Assembly (NCBI GenBank): GCA_016713425.1
Contig: JADJPE010000005.1
Location: 496,001-560,000, forward strand
Source of the DNA: Deltaproteobacteria bacterium
GTDB taxonomy: Bacteria; Myxococcota; Kuafuiibacteriia; Kuafuiibacteriales; Kuafuiibacteriaceae
DNA length: 64,000 nt
Direction of reading: 5' to 3'
Shown: positions 1 through 9,038 of the stretch, in pieces
How the letters are laid out: each line of letters starts with the position of its first letter
How positions within the stretch are numbered: the first letter of the stretch is position 1
Program-made: the position numbers and the translations under genes
Notes under the pieces: generated by a model
Seen by the model: only the letters and a program-made list of their open reading frames with translations
Database searches by the model: none
Told to the model about the DNA's origin: nothing

Positions 1-76
1 GACATCGTGTCCTTCACGCCGGGTGTGCCTGAGCGGCGGTCGCTCAGCGCGCAGGCCGGCCGAAAGGAACGATGTG

Positions 77-442
77 ATGAACAACGTGAGCGTGATCGTC
101 GTACCGGAGGCGCGTCAGACGCGCCTGTTGGGCACTCTCAACGACCACGAGATTTTCAAGACTGCGCTGCCAGGCCTGACGAACAGCGACGAGGGCGCGC
201 GCCCGATGCTCCTGGCAGGCCTCACCCGAGAGCCCGAGGAGCGGCGGTGTGCTGTGCGCGTTGCGGACAGCCTGGCCGGTTCATCGTGCGCCGCTACGTC
301 CGAGGCGCTCGTAGAGACCCCGATGCTCTACGACGCCGTCGGGATCGCGGTGCGCGACCGACGCCAACGGGCCTGCCAGAGAACCGTTGGTGTGGCGAGC
401 TTGCGTGATCTCCAGTGCTTTCAAGGGAGGTGCTGCAGGTGA
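77..442 (+). CDS. Unrecognised short open frame at window edge
   Basis: A 121-codon frame begins at an ATG nine bases after a purine-rich stretch (gaaaggaa), so the start has a plausible ribosome binding site. The product resembles no family I know and its second half is Arg/Ala-rich, as expected of a chance frame in GC-rich DNA. It runs 28 bases into the following istA frame. A perfect interrupted palindrome (8-base arms, one-base centre) lies at 109-125 inside it. It could be the start of a chromosomal gene cut by the IS21 element, or no gene at all. Confidence 0.25.
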   Translation: MNNVSVIVVPEARQTRLLGTLNDHEIFKTALPGLTNSDEGARPMLLAGLTREPEERRCAVRVADSLAGSSCAATSEALVETPMLYDAVGIAVRDRRQRACQRTVGVASLRDLQCFQGRCCR

Positions 443-1897
443 ACCCTCTGGACAAGGCCGTCGAGATTCGCCGGCTGTTCTTCGCGGAGCACTGGAAAGT
501 CGGCACCATCGTGTCGCAGCTTGGCGTGCATGCGGATGTCGTCGAGCGTGTGATCGGACCTCTTGGTCCCGAGCCAAGAGCGACGCGACCGCGTTTCAGC
601 GTTCTGGATCCATTCAAGCCGATCGTAGACGAGACGCTCGAGAGATACCCACGACTGACGGCGACTCGGCTGTACGACATGATCGTCGAGCGCGGCTACA
701 CCGGTAGCCTGCGCACCGTGACCCGGTACGCGCCGCTGGTTCGGCCCAAGCCGAAGTCGGAGGCGTTCCTCCGCATTGAGCGGCTGCCCGGGGAGCAGTC
801 CCAGGTCGACTGGGGTCACGTGGGCCGGATCTCCGTGCCTGGCGGTGAACGCGCTCTGTGGGTGTTCGTCATGGTGCTCGCCTTTTCTCGGGCGATCTTT
901 GCCGAGCTCGTCCTGGACCTAACGGTGCACTCGCTGCTGCGCTCGCTCGTACGAGCCAGCACGTTCTTCGGAGGCGTGACGCGACAGTGGCTCTTCGACA
1001 ATCCGAAGACCATCGTGCTCGAGCGGCAGGGCGACCTCGTGCGATACCATCCCGAGCTGCTGCACTTAACCTCCGAGCTGCATGTGCAGCCGAGGCTCTG
1101 CGGTGTCCGAAAGCCGCACCAGAAGGGCGGAGTCGAACGAACCATTCGCTATCTCAAAGACCGCTTCTTCGCCGCCCGCACGATCCACTCCATCGATGTG
1201 GGGAACGCGCAGTTGATGCGCTTCCTCGACGAGATCGCGATGGCGCGGAAGCATCCCGAGCAAGACCAGCGGACAGTCGCCGAGGTGTTCGAGGACGAAA
1301 AGGGAGCGGCTTCTCGTCTTGCCTGATCCCATGCCCGAGGTCGACCTGGTGGCACCTGTTGTGTCGGACAAGACCGCGACGGTCGTCTTCGACAAGAATC
1401 GATACTCGGTGCCGCCCGAGCATCGGACGTCGACGCTCACGGTCGTTGCCAGCGACACACGGGTCCGATTCCTCGCGGGCCAGGATTGCGTTGCCGAGCA
1501 CGACAGATGCTGGGGTCGCAAGCAGACCATCGAGAAGAAGGAACACCGACAGGCGATCCTCGAAAACAAACCCGGTGCTCGAGACGGTCAGGGCCGACGG
1601 CGCTTGGTTGACGCCGCTCCAAGAATCGAGGCGTTGCTCGAGCACTGGCTGCACGACGGACGAAACCTCGGCTCGATGGTTGCGCGTACGCTCAAGCTCC
1701 TCGAACTCTACGGGGCCGTCGTCCTCCGCGCGGCGGTGGATGAGCTTCTCGACAAAGGAAGCCATGACATCGGTGCTCTTGCGGTGCTCTGCGATCAGCG
1801 TCGGCGCCCGCAGAAACCGCGGTTGCCGGTGGAGTTCGGGCCTCATGTGCCTGACAAGGACGTGCGGGTCCATGATCTCGGAGGCTACGATGATTGA
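415..1897 (+). pseudogene. istA: IS21-family transposase IstA, frameshifted
   Basis: The first frame (415-1326) carries an N-terminal DNA-binding region and an integrase-type DDE core: Asp in QVDWG, Asp in LFDNPK and Glu in GGVERT. The second frame (1319-1897) encodes the rest, including the PPEHR-type Mu-transposase C-terminal region. Removing one G from the GGG at 1302-1304 joins them into one product of about 490 residues, the usual IstA length. The end overlaps the istB ATG by eight bases, the normal IS21 arrangement. As read, the transposase is split, so the copy is probably inactive; a sequencing indel cannot be excluded. Confidence 0.85.
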
Positions 1898-2687
1898 TCT
1901 GAACCAGAGCCTGCGACGCCTGGGCATGCGCGCGTCCGAAGAGGCGATCAATGGGCTCATCAAACATGCGCACAAAGGCAAGCTCTCGCCCGAAGTACTC
2001 ATCGAGAAACTCGTCGAGATCGAGCTTCGTGAGCGCGACGTGCGAAACCTCGCGAGGCGGACTCGTGACGCCTCTCTCGGTCGGTTCAAGACCATGGATC
2101 AGTTCGACTGGGCTCATCTGAGGAAGGTCGACCGACCGCTTATAGAAGGGCTCCTCATGCTCGACTTTCTCGTCGCGACACCCCCCGCCAACATCCTGCT
2201 CCGCGGCCCCGCGGGAGTTGGCAAGACGACGATTGCTCAGAACATCGGTCTAGCCGCGCTCGAGGCGGGCCACACCGTGCGGTTCTCGACCCTCCCCGCG
2301 ACCCTCGCTGACCTCTTGAGGCAGGAATCGCTACCCGCCATCGAGCGAAGGATGAAGCGCTACACTGCGCCCGATCTTCTCATCCTCGATGAACTCGGGT
2401 ACGTGCCCTGTGATAGTCGCGCTGCAGACCTGTTCTTCAACATCATCAGTCGACGCCATGAAGTGCGCTCCGTCGTCATCACTACGAACTTGCCGTTCAA
2501 GTCCTGGGGTGACGTCTTCCCGGCCGCAGCTTGTCTCGGTGCGCTCATCGATCGCTTCGCCGAGAACTGCCACGTCGTTGATCTCGACGCCGACTCGTAC
2601 CGACAGCGCAGCGCGAAGGATTCAAGACGGAAGGCGCCCGTGCCACAGGGCCGAAGTCCGGTAAAGCAAAGGTTGAGACCCCAATAG
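1890..2687 (+). CDS. istB: IS21-family helper ATPase IstB
   Basis: This 265-residue AAA+ ATPase would work with IstA in target capture. Walker A reads GPAGVGKTT and Walker B reads LLILDELGYVP, followed by a sensor-type ITTNLPF. The ATG at 1890 overlaps the istA stop, which fits translational coupling. Length and motifs match complete IstB proteins. No clear terminal inverted repeats were identified by eye in the 120 bases after the stop. Confidence 0.9.
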   Translation: MIDLNQSLRRLGMRASEEAINGLIKHAHKGKLSPEVLIEKLVEIELRERDVRNLARRTRDASLGRFKTMDQFDWAHLRKVDRPLIEGLLMLDFLVATPPANILLRGPAGVGKTTIAQNIGLAALEAGHTVRFSTLPATLADLLRQESLPAIERRMKRYTAPDLLILDELGYVPCDSRAADLFFNIISRRHEVRSVVITTNLPFKSWGDVFPAAACLGALIDRFAENCHVVDLDADSYRQRSAKDSRRKAPVPQGRSPVKQRLRPQ

Positions 2688-2811
2688 CTCGTCGCCCTCA
2701 TGAGGCCGTACGCACGCCCCACGGCCCCTGGCGTGACCTGCCTGTCTGCGTCACACTTTGAAGCGCGTCTCACTCGCCTGAAGCCGCCCCTATCAACCAA
2801 CCCCGCTCACG

Positions 2812-3354
2812 ATGCAACCTATCCGCTGCGTCGAAACAGGCTCAGACAGGGTTCGCGTCCAATTTCTACGGATCCAAGTGGCAGGCTACAGCTACAATCC
2901 GTTGGTCGCCGAATACGCGTCGCTTCACGGGATGCACGTCGGTGCAACGACCGACGGTGGCCTCGGCACCGCCAATGCCGAGCTTGCGCGGCTCGAGTCG
3001 ATTCGCAAATTTGCTGGGGCCATCACAGAATTTCGAATTCGCCCCAAGAAAGGTTGGATTCTCTTCGACGATGGCGCGCTCGGCCACGGCGTCTTTAACG
3101 ACTGGAAGCCGGCATCGACCGAATATCGACCTAACTTCTCGTTCGGCTTCGTCTCCCCATACACCGCCGCGGGGATCGCCGACATTCGCGACGCGATTCG
3201 GTTCGGCGGCGAGCAAACGCGACGAGGGAGCATAGAACTCGCAGGCAAGAAAGTCCCCTACCCGCTCGTCCATCTATCCGATCTCAGATCAAAGCAGCTC
3301 GAAGGCAAAGTCATCGCTTCAGCGGTGGCTGAGCGCTTCCGGGTGGCATGGTAG
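2812..3354 (+). CDS. Hypothetical protein of 180 residues
   Basis: I do not recognise the family. The product is a soluble, mixed-composition protein with no signal peptide or membrane segment. It has balanced amino-acid usage, unlike the Arg/Ala/Ser-rich shadow frames nearby, so it is probably genuinely coding. It lies between the IS21 element and an IS91-like copy and could be cargo or a remnant of the original locus. The ATG is the first in frame, but no strong ribosome binding site decides it. Confidence 0.5.
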   Translation: MQPIRCVETGSDRVRVQFLRIQVAGYSYNPLVAEYASLHGMHVGATTDGGLGTANAELARLESIRKFAGAITEFRIRPKKGWILFDDGALGHGVFNDWKPASTEYRPNFSFGFVSPYTAAGIADIRDAIRFGGEQTRRGSIELAGKKVPYPLVHLSDLRSKQLEGKVIASAVAERFRVAW

Positions 3355-3442
3355 GCGAGGGTCACGGTGTGCGCCCGCGACCGCCTGGTCACCTAACGTT
3401 TCCGTGTTCACCTCCTTGAAGGTGTAATCTGCCTCGAAAGCA

Positions 3443-3825
3443 TCAGGGCCTCGGCACAAGCTGCGGCGCGATCAGCGGCCGCTCCTGGGGCTGATAGCGG
3501 ACACGGTAGATCGTGGGCTGACCCGGAAGTCGAAGGACGCCCGTGAAACTGGGGAAATTGCGCACCTCGACCCACGGAACTCCGAGCGAACGGCGCCGTA
3601 GGAGTGACGCCTGAGGAGGGCTTCGACGCGCTTGGCCTTGGCGAGGTTCTCGGTGTCACGAGCCACCTTGAACTCCCGGAGCTCGAGCTCGTTGGGGACG
3701 AAGCCACGCTTGCGAGTCGCAGCCAACGTGGGCATGAGCTTGTCCGTCAGCGCAGCGAGGAAGTCCGATATTCGACGAAGACACGAACAAACGAGCGCGG
3801 TTGCCGAGGCCTTCCGTGACGGCAT
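3443..3825 (-). pseudogene. Degraded frame beside IS91-like copy A
   Basis: On the minus strand a protein-like stretch (LELREFKVARDTENLAKAKR) continues, after a frame change near 3570, into a second protein-like stretch ending VRYQPQERPLIAPQLVPRP before a stop at 3443. The N-terminal part is also present upstream of the other IS91-like copies, where it is cut off. I cannot name the family. The two in-register pieces suggest a real gene broken by one indel. Confidence 0.35.
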
Positions 3826-3846
3826 GAAACGGGCTCATGGCGCGTT

Positions 3847-5232
3847 GTGTGCGCGCAAGCGGTTTCGGAATACAAACCACGAAAACCGGAGTCGGGAATC
3901 CTGCATCGCCTCGTCTCGACCCACTTTGACGAGTTTGTCGAAAGTTTTGAGGACCCAGATTCCCCCGAGTCCGGGTTGCCGACATTTGTCCGCAAAGAGT
4001 TTGAACGATTCCTCGACTGCGGGATCTTGGAACGCGGGTTCGTCCTTCTTTTCTGCGACCGATGCCAGCGTGAGCATGCTGTGGCCTTTTCGTGCAAGGG
4101 GCGGGCGATTTGTCCGAGCTGCGGTGCACGACGGATGCAGGAGACGGCGGCCCATCTCGTCGATGACGTGCTGCCCGATGTCGCGCTGCGGCAATACGTG
4201 CTGAGCCCGCCGTTCGAACTGCGCGGTCTTCTCGCGTGCAAACGAGAAGTCTTGGCGAAGATGGTGAACTTTTTCGTTGGGGCGATCTTTGAGCAACTGA
4301 CCGACTGGGCTCGATGTCAGGGTCTCACAGGACCGAAATGCGGCGCAGTCACCTTCATTCAGCGATTCACGAAGACCCTGAACATCTCACCCCATCTTCA
4401 TGTGCTCGTTCTCGACGGAGTCTTTGCGAACGAAGAAGAGGGTCCCCGTTTCGTCGAATGCCCAGCCCCAACGAATCGAGACCTTCTTTCGTTGGCCCAA
4501 AGGGTCTTCAAGAAGATGGAGAAATTTCTCGCGAAGAGCGGATATCTCCGAAGCGAGTCGGACGCTCTTGAGGAAGCATCGCTGACACCCGTGGAGCGCT
4601 GGTATGTGCGGGGCCTCGCGGAGCCATCGATGCTGTCGCCAAGTCGCATCGTGGACGTCAAGTCCACGGCGATCGAGTGTGGTGGATTCAGTGTTCATGC
4701 TCAGGTTCGTGTTGCCCAAGGCGATCGACGAGGACGAGAAAGGCTCTGCCTATATGCGGCCCGTCCGCCTTTCGCCGAAGGTCAACTTCGCATGACCGAT
4801 GATGGCCGAGTTCGGCTGACGCTTCGTCGTCCAGCGAAGAACGGCCAGGGTGCGATCGTTCTATCACCGGTTCAGTTTCTGAGGCGCCTCGCGTGGCTCG
4901 TTCCTCCCCCGGCGCAGCATCAGGTTCGCTATGCGGGAGTTCTGGCCTCGGCCTCGAAAGTGCGGCGCGCGATTGTCCCAAGGCCCGCACCGGTTCTTCA
5001 GCTCGCCTTCCCGATCGAGAACATGAGGCCTCGGGTTCAGAAACATCGCATGTCGTGGGCCAAACTGTTGGCCCGCGTCTATTCGATTGATGGAGAGCGC
5101 TGCTTGAGCTGTGGCGGCCCACTTAGGCCGATCGGTGCGGTGACTGAATCGAGTCACGTCGCGCAGACTCTCGGTCGGATGCGACGGCAGCGATGCGCTC
5201 GAGATCCCCCTCAGCTCGCCCTCGATCTCTGA
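3847..5232 (+). CDS. IS91-family HUH transposase, intact copy
   Basis: This 461-residue protein is an HUH-type single-strand nuclease transposase. Near residues 70-95 a zinc-binding cluster is visible (CDRCQ, then CPSCGARR). His183-Leu-His185 in ISPHLHVLVLDG is the HUH motif. The C-terminal part has HQVRYAGVLA and MSWAKLLARVY followed by a CLSCGG zinc-ribbon half, typical of IS91-type proteins in Myxococcota. The start is GTG because a stop lies 27 bases upstream in frame and no ATG is available. It is the only copy with an uninterrupted frame here, so it may supply transposase for the others. Confidence 0.88.
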   Translation: MCAQAVSEYKPRKPESGILHRLVSTHFDEFVESFEDPDSPESGLPTFVRKEFERFLDCGILERGFVLLFCDRCQREHAVAFSCKGRAICPSCGARRMQETAAHLVDDVLPDVALRQYVLSPPFELRGLLACKREVLAKMVNFFVGAIFEQLTDWARCQGLTGPKCGAVTFIQRFTKTLNISPHLHVLVLDGVFANEEEGPRFVECPAPTNRDLLSLAQRVFKKMEKFLAKSGYLRSESDALEEASLTPVERWYVRGLAEPSMLSPSRIVDVKSTAIECGGFSVHAQVRVAQGDRRGRERLCLYAARPPFAEGQLRMTDDGRVRLTLRRPAKNGQGAIVLSPVQFLRRLAWLVPPPAQHQVRYAGVLASASKVRRAIVPRPAPVLQLAFPIENMRPRVQKHRMSWAKLLARVYSIDGERCLSCGGPLRPIGAVTESSHVAQTLGRMRRQRCARDPPQLALDL

Positions 5233-5480
5233 TCGACTCCACAAACCAACCCAAGGTCCCAAGCTTCGGGGCTCGGTGCTTCTTGTCCGGGCGGTCGCAC
5301 GGTTCGTCTGCTGAGGAGAGGTACGTCTGAACGCTGCGCGCAGGCTACGGAACTCAACGGCAGTCCCGTCTTGTGGCGTTCCAAACCGGCCAGACTGCGC
5401 GCAACATGTGACTCGTCGCACACCTGCGTCGGTTCTCCGACTGCTCCGGGCATGGTATCGACGACGCATGGTGAGTCGAA

Positions 5481-5503
5481 GCCGATTGATTGCCCTATCG
5501 GCC
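5481..5503 (+). repeat. Right-end hairpin of IS91-like copy A
   Basis: Six-base arms GCCGAT and ATCGGC flank a ten-base loop (tgattgccct). The same sequence ends copies B (11339-11361) and C (18329-18351), and the flanking DNA becomes unrelated right after the final C. A subterminal hairpin at the end lying 3' of the transposase is what IS91/ISCR replication origins (oriIS) look like. Confidence 0.75.
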
Positions 5504-6014
5504 CCTGAATCGGATTCGATGTCATCGAGGCACGCACGATCCCCCACAGCTTTCATTCGAGCCCTGATCGCCGAACCCGTCCACCCGTCCCGTCCCGTCC
5601 GGGGAGTGGACCTCTCTTCGCTTCGCCGCGGTCGCTCGGTTCGTCCGCTGCTGGGGAGGTGCGCCCACCGCGCGAGTACAGGCGAGAGAACTCAACGCCA
5701 CGCCTCGGTCCGAAGGCCATGAATCGCTCAGAACACGCGCAACCTGTGACACGACGCACCTCGGCGCATGTCTAGAGTGATGACGGTCTCCACCGGCACG
5801 TCGACAGACCTCACTTGATTCGCCTATCGGCCCCAGCTTCAGAACAGCGTCAAGACGGTCGTCTATTCGCGTCCCCTCTACTTCGAGTCCATGAAGCCCA
5901 GCCTCGAGACGAAGCACGCCGGCGCGCCTCAATCGGTTCGCGCCGATTTGGCACCGCTTCGCGACCTTCGGGAAGACTTCGACCCGCTCGTAAAGGAGCA
6001 AAAGCGGTCTCGCG
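5504..6014. other. Diverged IS91-like right end, no intact gene
   Basis: No convincing gene is present. Bases about 5620-5780 are a weakly conserved relative of the segment between transposase stop and hairpin in copy A (shared gaactcaacg, gcgcaac and tgtgac blocks). They end with CTATCGGCC at 5824-5832. This is the remains of an older, diverged IS91-like element directly downstream of copy A. Bases 5833-6014 hold no recognisable feature. Confidence 0.5.
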
Positions 6015-6395
6015 ATGGGCTTGCTGCTCAAGGCTCTGCAGAACGGCTATCGCGGGGTCTTCATGCCGGCCCAGGACCTCTTCGATGAAATGTACTCGTC
6101 GCTCGCGGACCGTTCTACCCCGCGGCTGCTCAACCGCCTCGCTCGCCTCGACGTCTTGGTGATCGACGAAATGGGCTATCTCAACCTGAGGCCCGAGCAG
6201 AGCAACATCTTCTTCAAGTTGATGCACCTTCGGTATCGGCGGCGACCGACGATCATCACGACGAATCTCGACTACCCCGAGTGGGCCTCCTTCCTCGGAA
6301 ATCCCAAGATGGTAGAGGCCTTGCTCAGCCGTGTGCGACACCAGTGTCACACGATCAAGATCGACGGTCCGCCCCTGCGTGAGCCTCAGAGCTGA
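6015..6395 (+). pseudogene. istB: 5'-truncated IstB (IS21 family), second type
   Basis: The frame starts just after where Walker A should be and runs through LLKALQNGYRG, a Walker B region VLVIDEMGYL, and IITTNLDYPEW to a normal IstB C-terminus. About 110 N-terminal residues including the P-loop are missing, so no ATPase activity is possible. It belongs to a different IstB lineage from the copy at 1890-2687. Two GTGGACTG direct repeats 24 bases apart at 6479-6510 lie just downstream and resemble the multiple end repeats of IS21-type elements. Confidence 0.8.
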
Positions 6396-6478
6396 GAATC
6401 CAACCTTACCCTCTCCGTGCGCTGTCAGTCCCTCGACGCTCTTGCCTCCTCCCGCACGTTCACAACTCCGTTCTCGAT

Positions 6479-6516
6479 GTGGACTGGTTCTGCAGAGCAG
6501 AAGTGGACTGCTTTTC
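6479..6516. repeat. Probable right-end repeats of IS21-type remnant
   Basis: GTGGACTG occurs at 6479-6486 and 6503-6510, each followed by a T-rich short tail. IS21 relatives carry such repeated transposase-binding motifs near their termini. The next bases enter a DUF4215 reading frame, so the element end probably lies near 6516. Confidence 0.45.
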
Positions 6517-6945
6517 ATGAGCGCCACAGGCGATGACGGCAGCATCGCTCCCGGCGACGGCTGCTCACAAGGTTGTTCGGTGGAGACTGGCTGGCTATGC
6601 GCTGCAGGCAACCCAAGCGCTTGTTCTCCCGTATGTGGCGACGGGCTCCGACTAGGGTCCGAGACTTGCGATGACGGCGACATCCAAGATCAAGATGGTT
6701 GCAGTTCCACTTGCGCCGTCGAGTTCGGCTGGAGTTGTGCGAGTGGGGCCCCTGACATCTGCACGGCGACTTGCGGAAACGGCCAGAGGCATGGAGCTGA
6801 AGGCTGCGACGATGGCAATCAATTGGGTGGTGACGGATGCGGGGCGACTTGCAGCACCGAGTCCGGATGGAGCTGCGACACGAGTTTCCCGAATGTGTGT
6901 TCGCCGATATCAAGCGTGAAGCCATTGCCGAGGTTCGAGAGCTAA
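6517..6945 (+). pseudogene. DUF4215 (Myxococcus cysteine-rich repeat) fragment
   Basis: The product contains about three DUF4215-type repeats: CDDG, then GDGC, a Cys-x3-Cys spacing and GWxC (for example CDDGDIQDQDGCSSTC). Such repeats occur in large secreted proteins of Myxococcota. There is no signal peptide and the frame begins directly at the end of IS21-type sequence. The last residues run into an XRE-type gene. It is a fragment of a much larger surface-protein gene, caught between rearrangement joints. Confidence 0.75.
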
Positions 6946-7151
6946 CGCTGCGACAACTCCGGGAAGAGTCTGGGAAGACACAGGCCGAGCTCGCGGAGCT
7001 TGCCGAAGTAACTCAGTCGACGCTTTCGCGGATCGAGCGACGGGAGGACAACCCAATCCAGGCTTTGCGCCGCTATGTGGAAGCACTCGGTGGCGAGCTG
7101 GAGGTCGTGGCTGTGTTGGGTAATAAGCGTGTCAGATTGCTCGGTGTGTAG
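6867..7151 (+). CDS. XRE-family helix-turn-helix protein, possibly chimeric start
   Basis: The C-terminal 70 residues form an XRE/Cro-type DNA-binding domain (LRQLREESGKTQAELAELAE, then STLSRIERRED) followed by LRRYVEALGGELEVVA. That tail is typical of HigA-like antitoxins paired with a small toxin gene upstream. No toxin gene is present. Instead the first 30 codons overlap the DUF4215 fragment in another frame, so the start is probably a rearrangement product. ATG 6867 and GTG 6897 are both possible. Binding ability is likely, regulation unknown. Confidence 0.65.
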   Translation: MELRHEFPECVFADIKREAIAEVRELTLRQLREESGKTQAELAELAEVTQSTLSRIERREDNPIQALRRYVEALGGELEVVAVLGNKRVRLLGV

Positions 7152-7833
7152 AAGTGGATAACGGTGTGGGGCTTGAGCGATGAGCGGCAGGCATCGCTGG
7201 ATCTTACTTGACATAAGGTCGATTATCAGACGTCACAATATACGCGTAGTTACAGGGTATTCGACTGGTGGTTTTAACATAACGTCCTCCTGTACGAGCG
7301 ACCGCACCAACCACGCCGTTAGAACCTCGAGCCGAGGCGTGGTCCATCGATAGCGCTCGATACGCTTTCGACTCGCGGTTCGGAGCGAACCGAGGTCCAA
7401 TACCGTGTGGCCGGAGCGGAGCGGGCCTGGGTTCGTACGGTTCTCGGCGCGTTCGACAAGACGACGACGATGGAGAAGCTCGGAGGCCTGGCATCAGGCG
7501 CCGGTGGCACGTCGTTCGCGACGCAGCATCTCGACCAAGTTCGCGCCTGGGCAACAGAGCTTCAGGTATCGGGGACGCGGCCGCGAGGCTCTGCGTTCAA
7601 TCACCCGAGGCCGTCGGTTGGACGCTGCTCCTCGAGCACGAGATCCCGCTACGCCAGAAGCGAATCTGCTCGAGCGTCGGAAGCAATCAGCCTACGATTG
7701 CGTGCACGAACCCACAGATCCGCCCACCAATATGTCCATTCCAGGGAACAGCCGACCTAGGGACACACACGGCGACGCGTAAGTACGCGTCGTTGGCACT
7801 CATATTGCTATCTGCCTTGACGAGGACTTCGAA
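7152..7833. other. No intact gene; A+T-rich patch and coding scraps
   Basis: Bases 7203-7290 are clearly richer in A and T than the surroundings and contain two TTATGT-like words on the minus strand. Bases 7405-7600 contain a protein-like plus-strand stretch (RAWVRTVLGAFDKTTTMEKL) that loses its frame, indicating a broken gene I cannot identify. Confidence 0.4.
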
Positions 7834-8178
7834 ATGGATTCAAACATTCGATCTGTTCGCCAATGCACCCAAGGGCTTCCGCCGGACGTTGACCAAAGTA
7901 TCAACGCCATCGTTGAGAACTATGTCGAAGGTAAGCGAGGCGTCGAAATGATTCCAGAGAAAGTCGCAAAGGAATCTGCGCGCGACATCAAAACGACGCG
8001 GTCGCTTCGAAACGTCCTTAGCTGTATCGGCGATGAAGAGTTTGCCCAACAAAACACCCCCGGCGCCAAAGATGCCTACTGCGCCATCGATGCCCTGGAT
8101 AGAGCCACCGCGCTCGAGCGTGGAGGCTTGGAAGCGATGATCGCGAACAAGGGTCCTGTGCGCGGATGCCCACGGTAG
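7834..8178 (+). CDS. Small hypothetical protein (114 residues)
   Basis: This is a soluble, charged, cysteine-containing protein with no domain I recognise, no signal peptide and no membrane segment. Its composition is balanced, unlike shadow frames. A ggactt/gaggac purine stretch precedes the ATG. It is isolated among mobile-element debris. Confidence 0.45.
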   Translation: MDSNIRSVRQCTQGLPPDVDQSINAIVENYVEGKRGVEMIPEKVAKESARDIKTTRSLRNVLSCIGDEEFAQQNTPGAKDAYCAIDALDRATALERGGLEAMIANKGPVRGCPR

Positions 8179-8302
8179 CATGTCCGTGGACGCTCCCCCG
8201 CATCAACCTGTTGTGAGCGTCCGGGCGACTGGCGGATTTCCTTCGGGCCGAACGTGGGAGGTCCCATGAGCCTGCTGGGCCTGGAGATCTGAAAGCTCAG
8301 AG

Positions 8303-8350
8303 CGGGAAACTGCTGGGCAGGAGGTCGATGACGTCCCTCTCGATGACGGG
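8303..8350 (-). pseudogene. Remnant of IS66-type transposase C-terminus
   Basis: The last 16 or so codons read PVIERDVIDLLPSSFPL before a stop. They are a diverged match to the fuller fragments at 14806-14940 and 21516-21650, which end ARGVIEKDVIDLLPRNFPL. Only the tail is left. Confidence 0.45.
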
Positions 8351-8581
8351 ATGAGGGCGCGGCTCAGGATCCCTCAGAACAGGAAGCCGCCAAGCCACCA
8401 CGCGCTGCTCGAGCAGACCTGCGACATCGATCCTGTCTTTCGCACTCACAAGTCCGAGCTCTTCGCGTTCAAGGACCTGCGGAACGCGATCGCGATGATA
8501 GCCTACAGCGACGCCGGAAAGCGCCCGAGCACCGCGAACAGCCCCGCGTACCTGTGTCCGTACGCTCGCGCTACTCGATTC

Positions 8582-8917
8582 TTAGGGCGTGCGTGCTTCA
8601 GACGCGTAGCGCTCCGCAGCCTCTTCGAGGCTTCGCACCTGCTCGAACGGCCGCGCATGGACGGCCAACACGCTCCCAAAGGTGGCCGCCTCCCCGACGA
8701 GACTCCACGCCCAACGTCGGGTCTGATCGCGCTGGAGCCAAAACGAGCGGTCACCCTCGCGTGTCGGTACGGGCTGATGGCCGAATCTCGTTGGCGCAGC
8801 TCGAAGAACCGAGAGGACTTGAGGGCTGGCCTGGGGGATAAACGCGGTGTCGGCCGTGGCACCAGGTCCGATCGGCGCCGGGCGCGGGGCAGCGTCATGG
8901 ACTCCGTCATGGACAGT
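8582..8917 (-). pseudogene. C-terminal fragment of an unidentified protein
   Basis: A minus-strand frame with strong coding bias gives about 100 residues with several Trp (RSFWLQRDQTRRWAWSLVGE) ending at 8582. The upstream side is cut by a cluster of IS91-type end motifs. I do not recognise the family. Confidence 0.4.
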
Positions 8918-9010
8918 GGCCGATAGAAAATGTCGACTTTCCGGAGGCTTGCCACTCGCTATCGGCCACCTATCGGCCAGGACGCTCGCATTGTCCATGA
9001 TGGCCGATAG
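8918..9010. repeat. Cluster of four IS91-type end motifs
   Basis: GGCCGATAG occurs at 8918-8926 and 9002-9010, and its complement CTATCGGCC at 8959-8967 and 8970-8978. The same nine bases end the IS91-like copies at 5481, 11339 and 18329. Four occurrences in 93 bases in both orientations make a structured patch able to form several hairpins. It probably records repeated element ends at one site. Confidence 0.6.
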
Positions 9011-9038
9011 CCGGGCTCGCGAGGATCTCGCTAGAGCT

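Larger units (their letters stand above)
3689..5503 (+). mobile_element. IS91/ISCR-like rolling-circle element, copy A
   Basis: This is the most complete of four related copies. Sequence shared with copies C and D begins at the ctcgttgggg block near 3689. It covers the transposase gene and about 270 bases after its stop, and ends at the hairpin 5481-5503. The right end is the same in copies A, B and C and, with an intron inside it, D. The left boundary differs among copies, as expected of one-ended rolling-circle elements. A and C diverge immediately after the final CGGCC. Confidence 0.75.

Noticed and set aside
109..125. Operator palindrome
   Set aside because: A perfect 8-1-8 palindrome, but it lies inside an uncertain reading frame with no regulator or promoter context; chance in GC-rich DNA is plausible.
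1290..1330. Programmed frameshift in istA
   Set aside because: Joining the frames needs a +1 shift at GAAAAGGG. IS elements that use recoding mostly use -1 slippery sequences, and IS21 IstA is normally a single frame, so a mutation is simpler.
5481..5503. Rho-independent terminator
   Set aside because: The hairpin has only six-base arms and no U tract, and it coincides with the element boundary in three other copies, so it is a transposon end.
6867..7151. Toxin-antitoxin pair
   Set aside because: The XRE protein resembles HigA-type antitoxins, but no toxin gene adjoins it and its start overlaps a foreign gene fragment.
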